A DNA stretch of 64,000 bases, taken from assembly GCF_000380165.1 (NCBI RefSeq), contig NZ_KB904724.1:124257-188256 (forward strand), read 5' to 3'. The notes below the pieces were generated by a model. It saw only the letters and a program-made list of their open reading frames with translations, was not told where the DNA came from and searched no databases. The stretch is from Wenjunlia vitaminophila DSM 41686 (GTDB taxonomy: Bacteria; Actinomycetota; Actinomycetes; Streptomycetales; Streptomycetaceae). Made by a program: the position numbers and the translations under genes. Below, one piece after another: positions 25,153-34,752 of the stretch (position 1 is its first letter; every line of letters begins with the position of its first letter).

Positions 25153-26286
25153 ATGAACGGCCCTGAAGCGAAGACGACCACGGCCAGCGGCGGGGACAGG
25201 AACTGGACCTTCCCCATGGCCGGCGAGAACTTCTTCACCTGGGAGTACGGCAACGGCAGGGAGCGGCTGCTCAACCTGTACCAGAAGGGCAAGGACAAGC
25301 AGTGGGACAGCACCACGCGGATCGACTGGGACATCGAGGTGGACCCGTTCGACGCGCTGGGCACCCCGGAGAACACCCTCGCCCTGTACGGCTCCAAACA
25401 GTACGACAAGCTGAACACCCGTGAGCGGCAGGAGATGCGCCAGCACATGGCGTCCTGGGAGTTCAGCCAGTTCCTGCACGGCGAGCAGGGGGCGATGATC
25501 TGCTCGGCGCGGATCGTGCAGTCCGTCCCCGACCTCGACTCGAAGTTCTACGCCGCCACCCAGGTGATGGACGAGGCCCGGCACGCCGAGATCTTCTCCC
25601 GGTTCCTGGACGAGAAGATCGGCATGCAGTACAAGATCAACCCCAATCTCCAGGCCCTGCTGGGCGACGCGCTCAACGACTCCCGCTGGGACATGCCGTA
25701 CCTGGGCATGCAGGTGCTGATCGAGGGCCTGGCGCTGGCCGCGTTCGGCATCCTGCGGGACAAGACCAACAAGCCGCTGCCCAAGCAGATCCTGGCCTAC
25801 GTGATGCAGGACGAGGCGCGGCACGTGGCGTTCGGCCGGCTGGCGCTCCGGGACTACTACGCCCAGTTGTCGGCGAAGGAGATCGCCGAGCGCGAGGAGT
25901 TCGTGGTCGAGGGCTGCTACCTCATGCGGGATCGTTTCCGCATGCAGGAGGTCTGGGAGAACCTCGGCTTCGACATGGACGAGTGCATGGAGTACATGAA
26001 CCGCGGCCCGCGGATGCGGGCGTTCAGGTCGTTGCTCTTCACCCGGATCGTGCCCTGTGTGCGGGACATCGGCCTGTGGGGGCCCAAGGTGAAGCAGGCG
26101 TACGAGGACATGGGCGTCCTGGAGATGGCCAACAGCGACCTGATCAAGCTCATGCAGTCCGACGAGGCCCAGGCGGAACTGCTGGACCGGGAACGGGCCG
26201 AGGCGGCGCGCCGGCAGGAGGCGCAGGAAATCGCCGACCGGGTGGCCGAGGTGGACCAGGCCATCACGGCCGGCGCCGCGGAGTGA
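25153..26286 (+). CDS. ferritin-like diiron oxygenase
   Basis: 377 aa, long helices, complete ferritin-like diiron ligand set: E111 in HGEQ, E141 and H144 in DEARH, E191 in IEGLA, and E221 and H224 in the second DEARH. Such proteins activate O2 on a carboxylate-bridged diiron site. VlmB of valanimycin is a non-heme diiron enzyme that oxidises a hydrazine to the azoxy group; a second diiron gene at 41845-42804 competes for that role. This one might instead perform amine oxidation or chain desaturation. It sits between the VlmJ- and VlmK-like genes and its stop overlaps the latter's GTG. Confidence 0.9.
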   Translation: MNGPEAKTTTASGGDRNWTFPMAGENFFTWEYGNGRERLLNLYQKGKDKQWDSTTRIDWDIEVDPFDALGTPENTLALYGSKQYDKLNTRERQEMRQHMASWEFSQFLHGEQGAMICSARIVQSVPDLDSKFYAATQVMDEARHAEIFSRFLDEKIGMQYKINPNLQALLGDALNDSRWDMPYLGMQVLIEGLALAAFGILRDKTNKPLPKQILAYVMQDEARHVAFGRLALRDYYAQLSAKEIAEREEFVVEGCYLMRDRFRMQEVWENLGFDMDECMEYMNRGPRMRAFRSLLFTRIVPCVRDIGLWGPKVKQAYEDMGVLEMANSDLIKLMQSDEAQAELLDRERAEAARRQEAQEIADRVAEVDQAITAGAAE

Positions 26287-27800
26287 CCTCGGCGGCGGAG
26301 GAGCCGACGGCCTCCGGGAGCACCACCGCGGTTGACTCGCTCACCCGGCGGCTGGCCCGCTGGACCGCCGGGCTGCGCCTCGACGACGTTCCCGAACGGG
26401 TGATCCCGGTCGCGGTGAGCCAGGTGATCTCCCACCTGGCCACCGTCCGGGCCTCGGTGGCCCACCCGATGGGCCGCAGGCTGCTCACCGCGTTCGGCCA
26501 ACCCGACCCCGCCGACCCCGCGCGCACCGCCCACCTGCTCGCCGCGCTGTCCTCCTGCCTGTACCTGGAGGACACCATGTACGCCGGGCACGTGGCGCAC
26601 GCCGGAGTCGGGGTGCCGGTCGCCCACCAGGAACGGCAACGCCTGGACGGACGTGGTCTCCTGGCCGCGGTCATCGCCGCCAACGAGTCCGCGGCCAGGG
26701 TCACCGCGGCGGCCACCCTGGGACCGTTCCGCGGCCAGCAGGCCTCCCACACCCACCTGGTGGCCGCGGTCGCCGCCCGGCTGCACGGTGCCGGCGCCGA
26801 CCACGACGCCCTGCTCAACGCGTGGGGACTGGCCCTGGCCGCGCCGCCGCTGTGGCTGCGCCCCTCGTTCCTCGGCAGCGACGCCAAGGTGCTCTCCGCG
26901 GCCGTCCCGGTGCGCATCGCCATGGACGCCTGCGACGCCGCGGCGGCCGGCCTGACCGGCCGGGACGACCTGCTGGAGCACCCCGACGGGGTGCTGGCCA
27001 AGTTCGCCCACGCCCCCGTCCCCGAGGCCGTGGTCGCCGGCCTCGGGGAGCGCTGGCACACCGAGACGCTGTCGTTCAAGCTCTTCCCCGGCGCGGTCCA
27101 CCTCGACGCGCTGGTGGAGTGCGCCGCGGAGCTGCACCGCCGGCTCCGTCCACGCGGGGCGGACGACGTCGAGGCGGTGGAGATGCACGTGCCGCGGATG
27201 ACCATGGTGATGAGCCGGCACGCCGGGCGCTACACCCGCGGGCCCGACTCACCCCTGGTCGCGGTCAACATGTGGGCCGGCTACAACGTGGCCACCGCCC
27301 TGCTCACCGGCGGCCTCGGGGTCGCGGACCTGGCGGAACCACTGGTGCGTGACCCGGACCGCTGGGCACTCGCCGGGAAGCTCACCATGATCCCCGACGA
27401 GACGCTGAGCCAGGAGGGCATCGCCGGGACCGCACCGGTCGGTGAGGCGCTGCGCCAGGCCGGGCCGCGGGCGCTGGACTGGAGGACCGAGCTGCCCGGC
27501 AAGCCCCTGGAACAGCTCCTCGAGGAACTCGGCCCGCCGAGCCCCACGTTCGAGCACGCCACCAAGAAGCTGGGCTGCCGGATGGTGGTGCGGATGGCGG
27601 ACGGGCGCCGGGACAGCTACGCCATGGACGCCGGCACCGGCTCGGTGGGTTCGCCCTCCTGGTCCGCCCACCCCGAGCTGGTTCGCGACAAGCTGCTGGC
27701 CACCGGGGCGGACAAGGAGACCGCGCGGACCCTCGCCCGGCTCCCCGAACTGTCCGTGGACGAGCTGTCCCGGGTGCTGCGCCAGGTCCTCACCTGGTAG
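26283..27800 (+). CDS. MmgE/PrpD-family lyase, VlmK-like
   Basis: 505 aa from a GTG that overlaps the preceding stop. The sequence follows the MmgE/PrpD family: an all-helical first domain with LTRRLARWTAGL and LEDTMYAGHVAHAG, then KLFPGAVHLDAL and a small alpha/beta part with VEAVEMHVPRMT. PrpD itself dehydrates 2-methylcitrate. VlmK in valanimycin eliminates phosphate from the VlmJ product to create the dehydroalanine-type double bond. The family identity with a kinase two genes upstream makes the same two-step elimination likely here. Confidence 0.92.
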   Translation: MTSAAEEPTASGSTTAVDSLTRRLARWTAGLRLDDVPERVIPVAVSQVISHLATVRASVAHPMGRRLLTAFGQPDPADPARTAHLLAALSSCLYLEDTMYAGHVAHAGVGVPVAHQERQRLDGRGLLAAVIAANESAARVTAAATLGPFRGQQASHTHLVAAVAARLHGAGADHDALLNAWGLALAAPPLWLRPSFLGSDAKVLSAAVPVRIAMDACDAAAAGLTGRDDLLEHPDGVLAKFAHAPVPEAVVAGLGERWHTETLSFKLFPGAVHLDALVECAAELHRRLRPRGADDVEAVEMHVPRMTMVMSRHAGRYTRGPDSPLVAVNMWAGYNVATALLTGGLGVADLAEPLVRDPDRWALAGKLTMIPDETLSQEGIAGTAPVGEALRQAGPRALDWRTELPGKPLEQLLEELGPPSPTFEHATKKLGCRMVVRMADGRRDSYAMDAGTGSVGSPSWSAHPELVRDKLLATGADKETARTLARLPELSVDELSRVLRQVLTW

Positions 27801-27815
27801 GGCGCCGCGGTGAAC

Positions 27816-27878
27816 GGCCGCAGGAACAACGTCGGTCCCTCGTCGTGCGCATCGCGTGCGGACAACGGTCCTGCGGCC
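27816..27878. terminator. long-loop inverted repeat after the vlmK-like gene
   Basis: GGCCGCAGGA (27816-27825) and TCCTGCGGCC (27869-27878) are exact inverted copies separated by 43 bases, between the convergent stops of the lyase and the stress-protein gene. It may act as a bidirectional terminator, though the loop is long. Confidence 0.4.
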
Positions 27879-28766
27879 TCACCGGCGTGCCTCAGGGGCC
27901 CGGACGACCACGACCGGGCAGTGCGCGTGATGCAGCACGGCCTGGCTGACCGAGCCCAGCAGCAGGCCCGTGAACCCGCCGCGGCCCCGGGCACCGACGA
28001 CGAGGAGTTCGGCGTTCCGGCTCGCCTCGATGAGCGCCTCACGGGCACCACCCCGCACCACCTCGTACTCGACCGCGACGCCGGGGTACCTCTCCCGGCG
28101 CCCGGCCACCGCCTCGGCCAGCAGACGTTCCTCACCGTCCGCGAGCATCCCCGGCTCGTACGCATAGGGCATCGAGGGGTCCTGCGGTGGGGGCACGTCC
28201 ACGTTCCACGGGGTCCACGCGTGCAGGGCGGCGATGTCAGTGCCGCGGAGGGCCGCCTCCGCGAAGGCGAACCCCACCGCGGCGTCGCCGGCCGGTGAGC
28301 CATCGACCCCCAGCACGATCCGGTTGCCGGGACCAGGCCGTTCGCGCACCACCATGACCGGACAGTGGGCGTGCGCGGCCATGTGCACGGCCGTCGATCC
28401 CAGCAGCAGCCCGGTGAAGCCCCCCAGCCCCCGGCTGCCGACCACGACCAGCTCCGCCCTGCGCGACTGGGCCTCCAGCACCGTCAGCGGCTCACCGGTG
28501 ACCACGGCCTCGGTGACCTCCACGTCCGGCGCCACCGAACGGGCACGCTCCACCGCCTCGGCCACCATCCGATCCACCATGTTGCGCAGCCCGCCCCCGC
28601 TCGGCCCCAGCGGCGACGGGCCGAGCGGTACGTGCATGACCGGCCAGAGGAACGCGTGCACCACCCTCAGCCCACACCCGCGCAGCCGCGCCTCACGGGC
28701 CGCGAGGTCGACCGCGTCCAGACTCGACGACGAACCGTCCACACCCACCACGACCGGGAGGCTCAC
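27879..28766 (-). CDS. universal stress protein, two tandem Usp domains
   Basis: 295 aa from a GTG with GGAGG upstream. Two Usp repeats are visible: residues about 5-145 and 150-295, each ending in the ATP-binding loop VVGSRGLGGFTGLLLGS or VVGARGRGGFTGLLLGS followed by AHCPV. Such tandem UspA proteins are common stress-responsive ATP binders in Streptomyces and have no known role in azoxy chemistry. The gene starts the block that interrupts cluster C. Confidence 0.93.
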   Translation of the reverse strand: MSLPVVVGVDGSSSSLDAVDLAAREARLRGCGLRVVHAFLWPVMHVPLGPSPLGPSGGGLRNMVDRMVAEAVERARSVAPDVEVTEAVVTGEPLTVLEAQSRRAELVVVGSRGLGGFTGLLLGSTAVHMAAHAHCPVMVVRERPGPGNRIVLGVDGSPAGDAAVGFAFAEAALRGTDIAALHAWTPWNVDVPPPQDPSMPYAYEPGMLADGEERLLAEAVAGRRERYPGVAVEYEVVRGGAREALIEASRNAELLVVGARGRGGFTGLLLGSVSQAVLHHAHCPVVVVRAPEARR

Positions 28767-29140
28767 CGTGGTCCTCCGATCCCCGGGCGCGTCGCAGGCC
28801 ACCGGTCACCGCTGACCAGCCCCTGGCCGGGCCCAGCGCCGGGGTGCCACCACAGGGATCCGCGCGGCCACACCGTCATCACCCGCTCAGCCTCCTCACA
28901 CCAGCCCCGCGCCACCTGGCCCGCCTCACCAACCGGCCGAACGGCCAGCCCCGGGACCACCGGTTCCCTGCCGGCGCCCTGCCCCACTCTCGTACCACGG
29001 GGAAGCCGACCGGTAACTCACCGCGGAGGTGTATACGCCGCGGCGGAGAACCCGGGGTATCGGTCGAACTGGCGAGCGCCGTGGCGGGGCGGGGTGCGGC
29101 GGCCTGGTGCGGGCCCGGCGCCCGCCCCGCACGGCCCGGG
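28767..29140. other. intergenic region without recognised features
   Basis: About 370 bases between the stress-protein start and the response-regulator stop. I see no coding sequence or strong inverted repeat. A promoter for the stress protein should lie close to 28766. Confidence 0.4.
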
Positions 29141-29836
29141 CTACCGGCCCGCGGCCCGCGCCCCGCGGTCACCCGGCCTGACCAGCCCGGTCTCGTACGC
29201 GAGCACCACGGCCTGGGCGCGGTCACGCAGGGCGAGCTTGGCGAAGATCCGGGCCACGTGGGACTTCACCGTGGCCTCGCTCAGGGTCAGCTCCGCGGCG
29301 AGCTCCGCGTTCGACAGACCGCGGCCCAGGAGCGTCAGGACCTCCAGCTCTCGGGGTGTCAGGGCGGCGAGGTCACCGTGCACGGCCGGCGGGCCGGCCG
29401 CGTCCGAGGCGAAGCGCTCCACCAGCCGACGCGTGATCGACGGGGCCAGCAGGGCGTCACCCGTGTTGACCAGCCGCACGGCCGCCGCCAGGTGCTCCGA
29501 GGTGACGTCCTTCAGGAGGAACCCGCTGGCCCCGACCGCCAGCGCGGCGTACACGTAGCGGTCCAGGTCGAAGGTGGTCAGCATGAGCACCCGGCAGCCG
29601 GGGACGTGCTCCAGGACCTGGCGGGCGGCCTCGAGGCCGTCCATGTTCGGCATGCGGATGTCCATCAGCACGACGTCCGGCCGGAGTTCGCGCGCCGCCG
29701 CCACCGCCTCCCAGCCGTCGGCCGCCTCACCCACCACGTCGATGCCCCGAGCGGCAAGGATCAACCGGAAGCCCGTCCTGATCAGGGTCTGGTCGTCGGC
29801 GATGAGGACCCGGGGCGCCGGCTCGGCCCCGGTCAC
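29141..29836 (-). CDS. NarL/FixJ-family response regulator
   Basis: 231 aa. Receiver domain: acidic pair D14/D15, phosphoacceptor D59 in VVLMDIRMPN, and the LLKD lysine near 109. LuxR-type HTH near 163-210 (LTPRELEVLTLLGRGLSNAE). The ATG overlaps the stop of the sensor-kinase gene, giving a two-gene operon. The genes diverge from an ABC transporter, a common arrangement in which the system senses envelope stress or peptide antibiotics and activates the transporter. Confidence 0.95.
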   Translation of the reverse strand: MTGAEPAPRVLIADDQTLIRTGFRLILAARGIDVVGEAADGWEAVAAARELRPDVVLMDIRMPNMDGLEAARQVLEHVPGCRVLMLTTFDLDRYVYAALAVGASGFLLKDVTSEHLAAAVRLVNTGDALLAPSITRRLVERFASDAAGPPAVHGDLAALTPRELEVLTLLGRGLSNAELAAELTLSEATVKSHVARIFAKLALRDRAQAVVLAYETGLVRPGDRGARAAGR

Positions 29837-30723
29837 GGGCGGTCCAGCGGGATGCGCGCCCGGACCCGGTAGCCGCCGCCGAGGCGGCGCCGGGCGTCCA
29901 GGTCCCCGCCGTACACCGCGACCCGCTCCCGCAGCCCCAGCAGTCCACGGCCCGCGCCCTCCCGGTACCGCGGGACGGCCCGTGCGGGCGCCGGTCGCTC
30001 CGCGACGTCGCCGGTCAGCGCGCTCCGACCGGTGCTCAGCACCTCCACGCGCAGCGCGTGGTCCGCGTACCGCACGATCACCTCGGCCCTGCCGCCATCA
30101 CCGTGCTTGAGCGCGTTGGTCAGCCCCTCCTGGACGATCCGGTACGCGGTGGCGTCGATCCCCTGCGGCAGCGGGCGCGGCTCACCGGAGATCCGCACCT
30201 CCACCGGAAGGCCGGCGAACGATATTCGGTCCACGAGCTGGCCGAGCCGGTCCAGGCCGGGCTGCGGTGCCAGCGCCGCCGCGCCGCCGTCCCGGTCCGC
30301 GTCGCCGTGGGGGCCCTCGCCCGTGTCGTCGCCGTCCTGCGCCGGCGCCAACAGCCCCAGGAGGTGCCGCAGGTCGGTCATCGCGCCGCGCCCCGCGTCC
30401 TCGACCGCCCGAAGGGCCCGCGCGGCCTCGTCCGGCATCGTGTCCAGCACCTCGCGGGCCGCCCCCGCCTGGACCACCATGAGGCTGACGTTGTGGCTGA
30501 CGATGTCGTGGAGCTCCCGGGCGATGCGGTCCCGCTCGGCGGCGACCGCGGCGTGCGCGGCGCTCTCCCGTTCCCGCTCCAGCAGCCAACCGCGTTCCCC
30601 CACGGCCTTCTGCCACCGGCGCCGCGTGCGCGCCAGGGCAACCGCCAGCCACCCGGCGGCCACACACGCCACCCCAAGCGCCGCCACCAGCACGTTCGCC
30701 TCCCACTCCCACACGGCGTTCAC
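29833..30723 (-). CDS. sensor histidine kinase, HisKA_3 type
   Basis: 296 aa. One N-terminal transmembrane segment (about 10-32), then a coiled linker, the phosphoacceptor H72 in RELHDIVSHNVS, and a HATPase domain with EGLTNALKHGDG. The very short sensor part resembles intramembrane-sensing kinases that work with ABC transporters. The partner is the response regulator downstream. Confidence 0.95.
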   Translation of the reverse strand: MNAVWEWEANVLVAALGVACVAAGWLAVALARTRRRWQKAVGERGWLLERERESAAHAAVAAERDRIARELHDIVSHNVSLMVVQAGAAREVLDTMPDEAARALRAVEDAGRGAMTDLRHLLGLLAPAQDGDDTGEGPHGDADRDGGAAALAPQPGLDRLGQLVDRISFAGLPVEVRISGEPRPLPQGIDATAYRIVQEGLTNALKHGDGGRAEVIVRYADHALRVEVLSTGRSALTGDVAERPAPARAVPRYREGAGRGLLGLRERVAVYGGDLDARRRLGGGYRVRARIPLDRP

Positions 30724-30753
30724 GGTCGCACATCGTCACCGGCGCCGCATCAC

Positions 30754-30783
30754 CCTGTGGAAGCAGGGAGCTGCATCCACAGG
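30754..30783. promoter_or_regulatory. inverted repeat in the kinase/ABC divergent promoter
   Basis: CCTGTGGA (30754-30761) and TCCACAGG (30776-30783) are perfect inverted copies 14 bases apart in the 130-base divergent gap between the sensor kinase and the ABC transporter. The position fits a binding site for the LuxR-type regulator controlling the transporter; no experimental basis. Confidence 0.4.
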
Positions 30784-30853
30784 ATGAGGAGCGGGGCCCA
30801 TTGCCATCCGGGGGCGGATGTGCGGGTTCCGGTCCCCGTCTAGCGTCCTGTGC

Positions 30854-31561
30854 ATGGTCACTGAGAACGACGGGGGAGAGGCGGTCGTCCGCCTCGCCGA
30901 CGTGCGCAAGGAGTACGGCGAGACGACGGCGCTCGCCGGCGTGTCGCTGGAGGTCCGCGCCGGCGAGGCGGTCGCGGTGATGGGCCCCTCCGGCTGCGGC
31001 AAGTCCACGCTCCTCAACATGATCGCCGGTCTGGACCGTCCGACGGGCGGCACGATCACGGTGCACGGCGAGGACGTGGGGGAGCTCAGCGAGAAGGGCC
31101 TCGCCCTGTACCGGCGGCGGCGCATAGGCATGATCTTCCAGTTCTTCAACCTCATCGACGACCTGTCGGCGATCGACAACGTGGCCCTGGCCGCGCAGCT
31201 CACCGGCACCCCCGCCCGGCAGGCCCGCCGCCGTGCCCTGGAGCTCCTCGACGAACTCGGCATCGCCGACCGCCGGAACGCCTACCCGGCGGTGCTCAGC
31301 GGAGGCGAGCGGCAACGCGTCGCCGTGGCCCGGGCGCTGATGAACCGCCCCGCCCTGCTGCTGGCCGACGAGCCGACCGGCGCCCTGGACAGCCGTGCCG
31401 GGGAACAGGTGACGGACCTGCTGCTCGACCTCAACCAGATCGGGCAGACGCTGATCCTGGTCACACACGACGAACACCTCGCGAGGCGCTGCGCCAGCCG
31501 GCTGGTCCGGTTCGCCGACGGCCGGGTCACCGCCGAGCACACCCTGGAGCCGTCCGCGTGA
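30854..31561 (+). CDS. ABC transporter ATPase, MacB/LolD type
   Basis: 235 aa. Walker A GPSGCGKST (44-52), Q-loop FQFFNLIDDLSA, signature LSGGERQRVAVARA, Walker B LLLADEPTGALD, and switch histidine VTHDEH. MacB/LolD-type ATPases power FtsX-like permeases for peptide or antibiotic resistance. The stop overlaps the GTG of the permease gene. An earlier in-frame ATG exists, but MVTENDG is the natural start. Confidence 0.95.
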   Translation: MVTENDGGEAVVRLADVRKEYGETTALAGVSLEVRAGEAVAVMGPSGCGKSTLLNMIAGLDRPTGGTITVHGEDVGELSEKGLALYRRRRIGMIFQFFNLIDDLSAIDNVALAAQLTGTPARQARRRALELLDELGIADRRNAYPAVLSGGERQRVAVARALMNRPALLLADEPTGALDSRAGEQVTDLLLDLNQIGQTLILVTHDEHLARRCASRLVRFADGRVTAEHTLEPSA

Positions 31562-33870
31562 GGGCCGTGTGGGGGGTGGCCCGGGCGGCCATGCTGCGGC
31601 GCGGGCTCCAGACACTGGTCATCGGGCTGGTCACGCTCACCTCGACCGTGGCGATGGTGGTCGCGCTCGGCCTGGTGGACGCGGCCTCCGCCCCGTTCGA
31701 CCGGGCCTTCGGCCAGCAGCGCGGGCCGCACGTCATCGCCGCGTTCGATCCCGCAGTGATCTCCGACGCGCAACTCGCGCGCGCCGCCCGGCGACCCGGT
31801 GTCGAGGCCGCCGCCGGGCCCTTCGCGCAGGCCACGGTGGAGATACCGGAGGGCGCGCACAACTTCGGCCTGGGCGACGAGATCACGGTCGTGGGCCGCC
31901 CCGGCCCCGGAGGCCCGGTGGACCGGCTGGACCTGTGGGCCGGCCACTGGGCCACCCGACCGGGCGAGGTCGTCCTGAACCGGCAGTCCGACTGGACCGC
32001 CGACGACCTGGGCAAGCAGATCCGGCTGCCCTCGGGCCCCACCCTCACCGTCGTCGGGTTCGCCTTCGACCTGAGCCGTACGGCGGACGCCTGGGTCGCC
32101 CCCGACCAGATCACGGCCCTGCACCCCCACACCACCCAGATGCTCCTCCGCTTCACCGGCGCCTCGTCGGGGGCCGAGCTCCGCTCGGGGCTGGCCACGG
32201 TGACCGAGGGGCTTCCCGACCAGGCACTCACCGGCTCCCAGTCGTACCTCACCCTCAAGCACCAGATCGGGAGCAGCGCGCGGGCCTACGCCCCCTACCT
32301 GCTGGCCTTCGGCATCCTCGGCGTCGTGGTGTCGGTGCTCATCGTCGCCAACGTGGTCAGCGGTGCCGTGATCTCGGGCTTCCGGCACATCGGCATCCTC
32401 AAGGCCATCGGGTTCACCCCGGGGCAGGTGGTCGTCGTCTACCTCGCGATGACCTCCGTCCCCGCGATCCTCGGCTGTGCGCTCGGCACCGTCGTCGGCA
32501 ACCTGGCGGCGCGCCCCCTCTTCCAGTTCGTGTTCACCGGGCCCGACGCCGGGGTGTTCCACGACACCGCGGGCATACCCGCCTGGGTGAACCTCCTTGC
32601 CCTGCTCGGCATGCCGCTCGTCTGCGCCCTCGCCGCGCTCGTCCCCGCGGCGCGCGCCCACCGGCTGTCCGCGGCGCGGGCGATCAGCGCGGGCACCGCC
32701 CCCCGCGCCGGACGGGCGCTCGGCGCGCAGCGCAGGCTCGCCGGCAGCGGGCTGCCGCGGTCCATGAGCCTGGGGTTGGGCCTGCCGCTGGCCCGCCCGG
32801 GGCGCAGCGCCCTCACGCTTGCGGCCGTGGTCCTGGGGGTGACGTCCGTGACGTTCGCGACCGGCCTGGCCACCACGATGACCAGGTTCGGGGACGCGGG
32901 GCGGGACGCCTACCAGGTCACCGTCTACGCCGGCACGATCAAGCACGGCAGGGAGATCGAGCCGGTCCACGGCGACCTCGAACTCCAGTCGCTGCTGCGT
33001 TCCCTGCCCGGCGCCAGCCAGGTCACCGCCAGGGCCGACATGGAGGTCCGGATCGCCGGCTCCGGGCGCAAGGCGATGCTCGAGGGCCGTCGCGGCGACC
33101 TGCCCCGGTTGGACAGCGTCCTCACCGAGGGCCGGTGGACGCGTCGCCCCGGCGAGGTCGTGGCCGGATCGGCCTTCCTGCGCCAGAACGGCCTGCGGGT
33201 CGGCGACCACCTCCGTCTGGAGAATGGCGACCGTCAGCGGGAGATGACCATCGTCGGTGAGTACATGGAGAGCAACGGCAGGATGGTCGTCACCGACTGG
33301 GCGACGGTGACGGCCATGTCCCCGCGCGAGAAGCCCATCGCCTACCACGTCAAGCTCCGCGAAGGAGCGGACCCGGCCGCCTACGCGCGGGCAGCGCGGG
33401 CCGCCGACGCCGGGACCAACCCGGTGCCGAGGGGCCCCAACACCACCACCCAGACCATCGTCGGCTCCGCGTCCGTGCTCACCCTGCTGCTCGCCGTGGT
33501 CGCGTCGCTCGGCGTCTTCAACACCGTCCTGCTCAACACCCGCGACCGCCGCCGCGACCTGGGCATGCTCAAGTCCATCGGCATGACGCCCCGGCAGGTC
33601 ACGGTGATGATGGTGACGTCGATGGCGGTGCTCGGAGCGGCCGGCTCGTTGCTCGGCATCCCGCTGGGCATGCTGGCGTACGAGCTGGTGGTGCCGCGGA
33701 TGGCCGGCGCGGTGGACATGACGCTGCCCGGGTACATGACGGACGTCTGGCAGGGCCCGGCCCTGGCCGGCCTCGCCCTGGCGGGCCTGGTGATCGGAGT
33801 CCTCGGGGCGGCGGTCCCGGCCCGGCGGGCGGCGCGGCTGACGGTCGCCCAGGTGCTGCACAACGAGTGA
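31558..33870 (+). CDS. FtsX-like ABC permease (two FtsX domains)
   Basis: 770 aa. Topology is an N-terminal TM helix, an extracytoplasmic MacB-PCD-like domain (about 40-240), an FtsX domain with three TM helices (about 250-370), a second N-terminal TM plus periplasmic part (about 405-620), and a second FtsX domain (about 640-765). This is the typical actinobacterial long permease working with a MacB-like ATPase. Function inferred: export or sensing of a membrane-active compound, controlled by the divergent two-component system. Confidence 0.93.
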   Translation: MRAVWGVARAAMLRRGLQTLVIGLVTLTSTVAMVVALGLVDAASAPFDRAFGQQRGPHVIAAFDPAVISDAQLARAARRPGVEAAAGPFAQATVEIPEGAHNFGLGDEITVVGRPGPGGPVDRLDLWAGHWATRPGEVVLNRQSDWTADDLGKQIRLPSGPTLTVVGFAFDLSRTADAWVAPDQITALHPHTTQMLLRFTGASSGAELRSGLATVTEGLPDQALTGSQSYLTLKHQIGSSARAYAPYLLAFGILGVVVSVLIVANVVSGAVISGFRHIGILKAIGFTPGQVVVVYLAMTSVPAILGCALGTVVGNLAARPLFQFVFTGPDAGVFHDTAGIPAWVNLLALLGMPLVCALAALVPAARAHRLSAARAISAGTAPRAGRALGAQRRLAGSGLPRSMSLGLGLPLARPGRSALTLAAVVLGVTSVTFATGLATTMTRFGDAGRDAYQVTVYAGTIKHGREIEPVHGDLELQSLLRSLPGASQVTARADMEVRIAGSGRKAMLEGRRGDLPRLDSVLTEGRWTRRPGEVVAGSAFLRQNGLRVGDHLRLENGDRQREMTIVGEYMESNGRMVVTDWATVTAMSPREKPIAYHVKLREGADPAAYARAARAADAGTNPVPRGPNTTTQTIVGSASVLTLLLAVVASLGVFNTVLLNTRDRRRDLGMLKSIGMTPRQVTVMMVTSMAVLGAAGSLLGIPLGMLAYELVVPRMAGAVDMTLPGYMTDVWQGPALAGLALAGLVIGVLGAAVPARRAARLTVAQVLHNE

Positions 33871-33934
33871 GCGGGGGGCCGGCCCCCGGCGGGCCACCGC
33901 CGCGGAGACCACGCAGCAGAAGGGAGCAGGGGAG

Positions 33935-34132
33935 ATGCAGGTACAGGGAACGGGATGGTTCAAGAGCAGCCGCAGCGCTCAGAACGGTGACTGTGTCGAG
34001 GTTTCGACCAGCCAACCCGGTGTGGTCCCGGTCCGGGACTCCAAGGACCCTGCAGGGTCGGTGCTGGTCTTCACGGCTGAGGTGTGGTCCTCGTCCGTCT
34101 CCGCGGTGAAGCGGGGGGAGCTGCCCGCCTGA
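33935..34132 (+). CDS. DUF397 protein, copy 1
   Basis: 65 aa. The signature WFKSSRSAQNGDCVEV and VPVRDSKDP define DUF397, small proteins encoded next to XRE-type regulators in Streptomyces, where they may act as antitoxin-like or signalling partners. A GGGGAG site precedes the ATG. A near-identical copy lies at 37880-38077. Confidence 0.92.
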   Translation: MQVQGTGWFKSSRSAQNGDCVEVSTSQPGVVPVRDSKDPAGSVLVFTAEVWSSSVSAVKRGELPA

Positions 34133-34142
34133 CCGACGTCGG

Positions 34143-34174
34143 GGCCTGCCCGGGCAGCATGGCCCGGGCAGGCC
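34143..34174. terminator. terminator after DUF397 copy 1
   Basis: GGCCTGCCCGGGC (34143-34155) and its exact inverted copy (34162-34174) form a 13-bp stem with a 6-base loop just after the gene stop. Confidence 0.75.
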
Positions 34175-34242
34175 CTGGTGCTTCGCTGGGCTACCGGAAG
34201 AGTGGGCGGCGCTGGGCGTCCCGCTACCGAGCCGGTCGTTAC

Positions 34243-34752
34243 TCAACGTGGACGTCCGGCGCATCCGCCGGTGGGCTGTGCCCACGGTTCGCGCTGGTTC
34301 TCCTCGGTGACCAGTTCGGCCCACACCCGTTTGCCCCGGCGAAGGAGGTCGGTGCCCGCGTCCGCGGCAAGGCTGGCGACGACGAGGAGTCCCCGCCCGT
34401 GCTCGTCCTCGTCGGACGGGGTTCCGGGCGTGGGTACCTGGCTGCTGGTGTCGGTGACCGCGATACGCACCCGACCCGGAGCGGGGCGGCTGACGGTGAC
34501 GCGGATGCTGGGGCAGGCGGTGTGTTCCACCGCGTTTGCCACGAGTTCCGAGACGATCAGGTTGCCTGCGTCCTCCAGCTCGCTCAGTCCCCATGCGCTG
34601 AGGGCGGCCACGGTCAGGCGACGGCCGCGGGACGCGCTCTCCGGCCTCCGGGGAAGGGTCTCGGTGTAGACGGGCGGGCTGATGGCCGCTGCCCGGGAGA
34701 CCGTGATGGCCGTCGTGCCCGCCGTCGGGGTGGGTGCGCCCAGCCCGCTCAC
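34243..34752 (-). CDS. HATPase-type anti-sigma/ATP-binding regulatory protein
   Basis: 169 aa. The GHKL ATPase fold shows SELVANAVEHT (N-box), VTDTSSQVP (G1-like) and EHGRGLLVVASLA (G2). This matches the SpoIIAB/RsbW-like small ATPases abundant in Streptomyces. No kinase H-box is present. Typical partners are XRE/DUF397 loci, as here. Confidence 0.88.
   Translation of the reverse strand: MSGLGAPTPTAGTTAITVSRAAAISPPVYTETLPRRPESASRGRRLTVAALSAWGLSELEDAGNLIVSELVANAVEHTACPSIRVTVSRPAPGRVRIAVTDTSSQVPTPGTPSDEDEHGRGLLVVASLAADAGTDLLRRGKRVWAELVTEENQREPWAQPTGGCAGRPR

Noticed and set aside
31282-33963. 893-aa minus-strand frame
   Set aside because: Antisense shadow of the ABC transporter genes.
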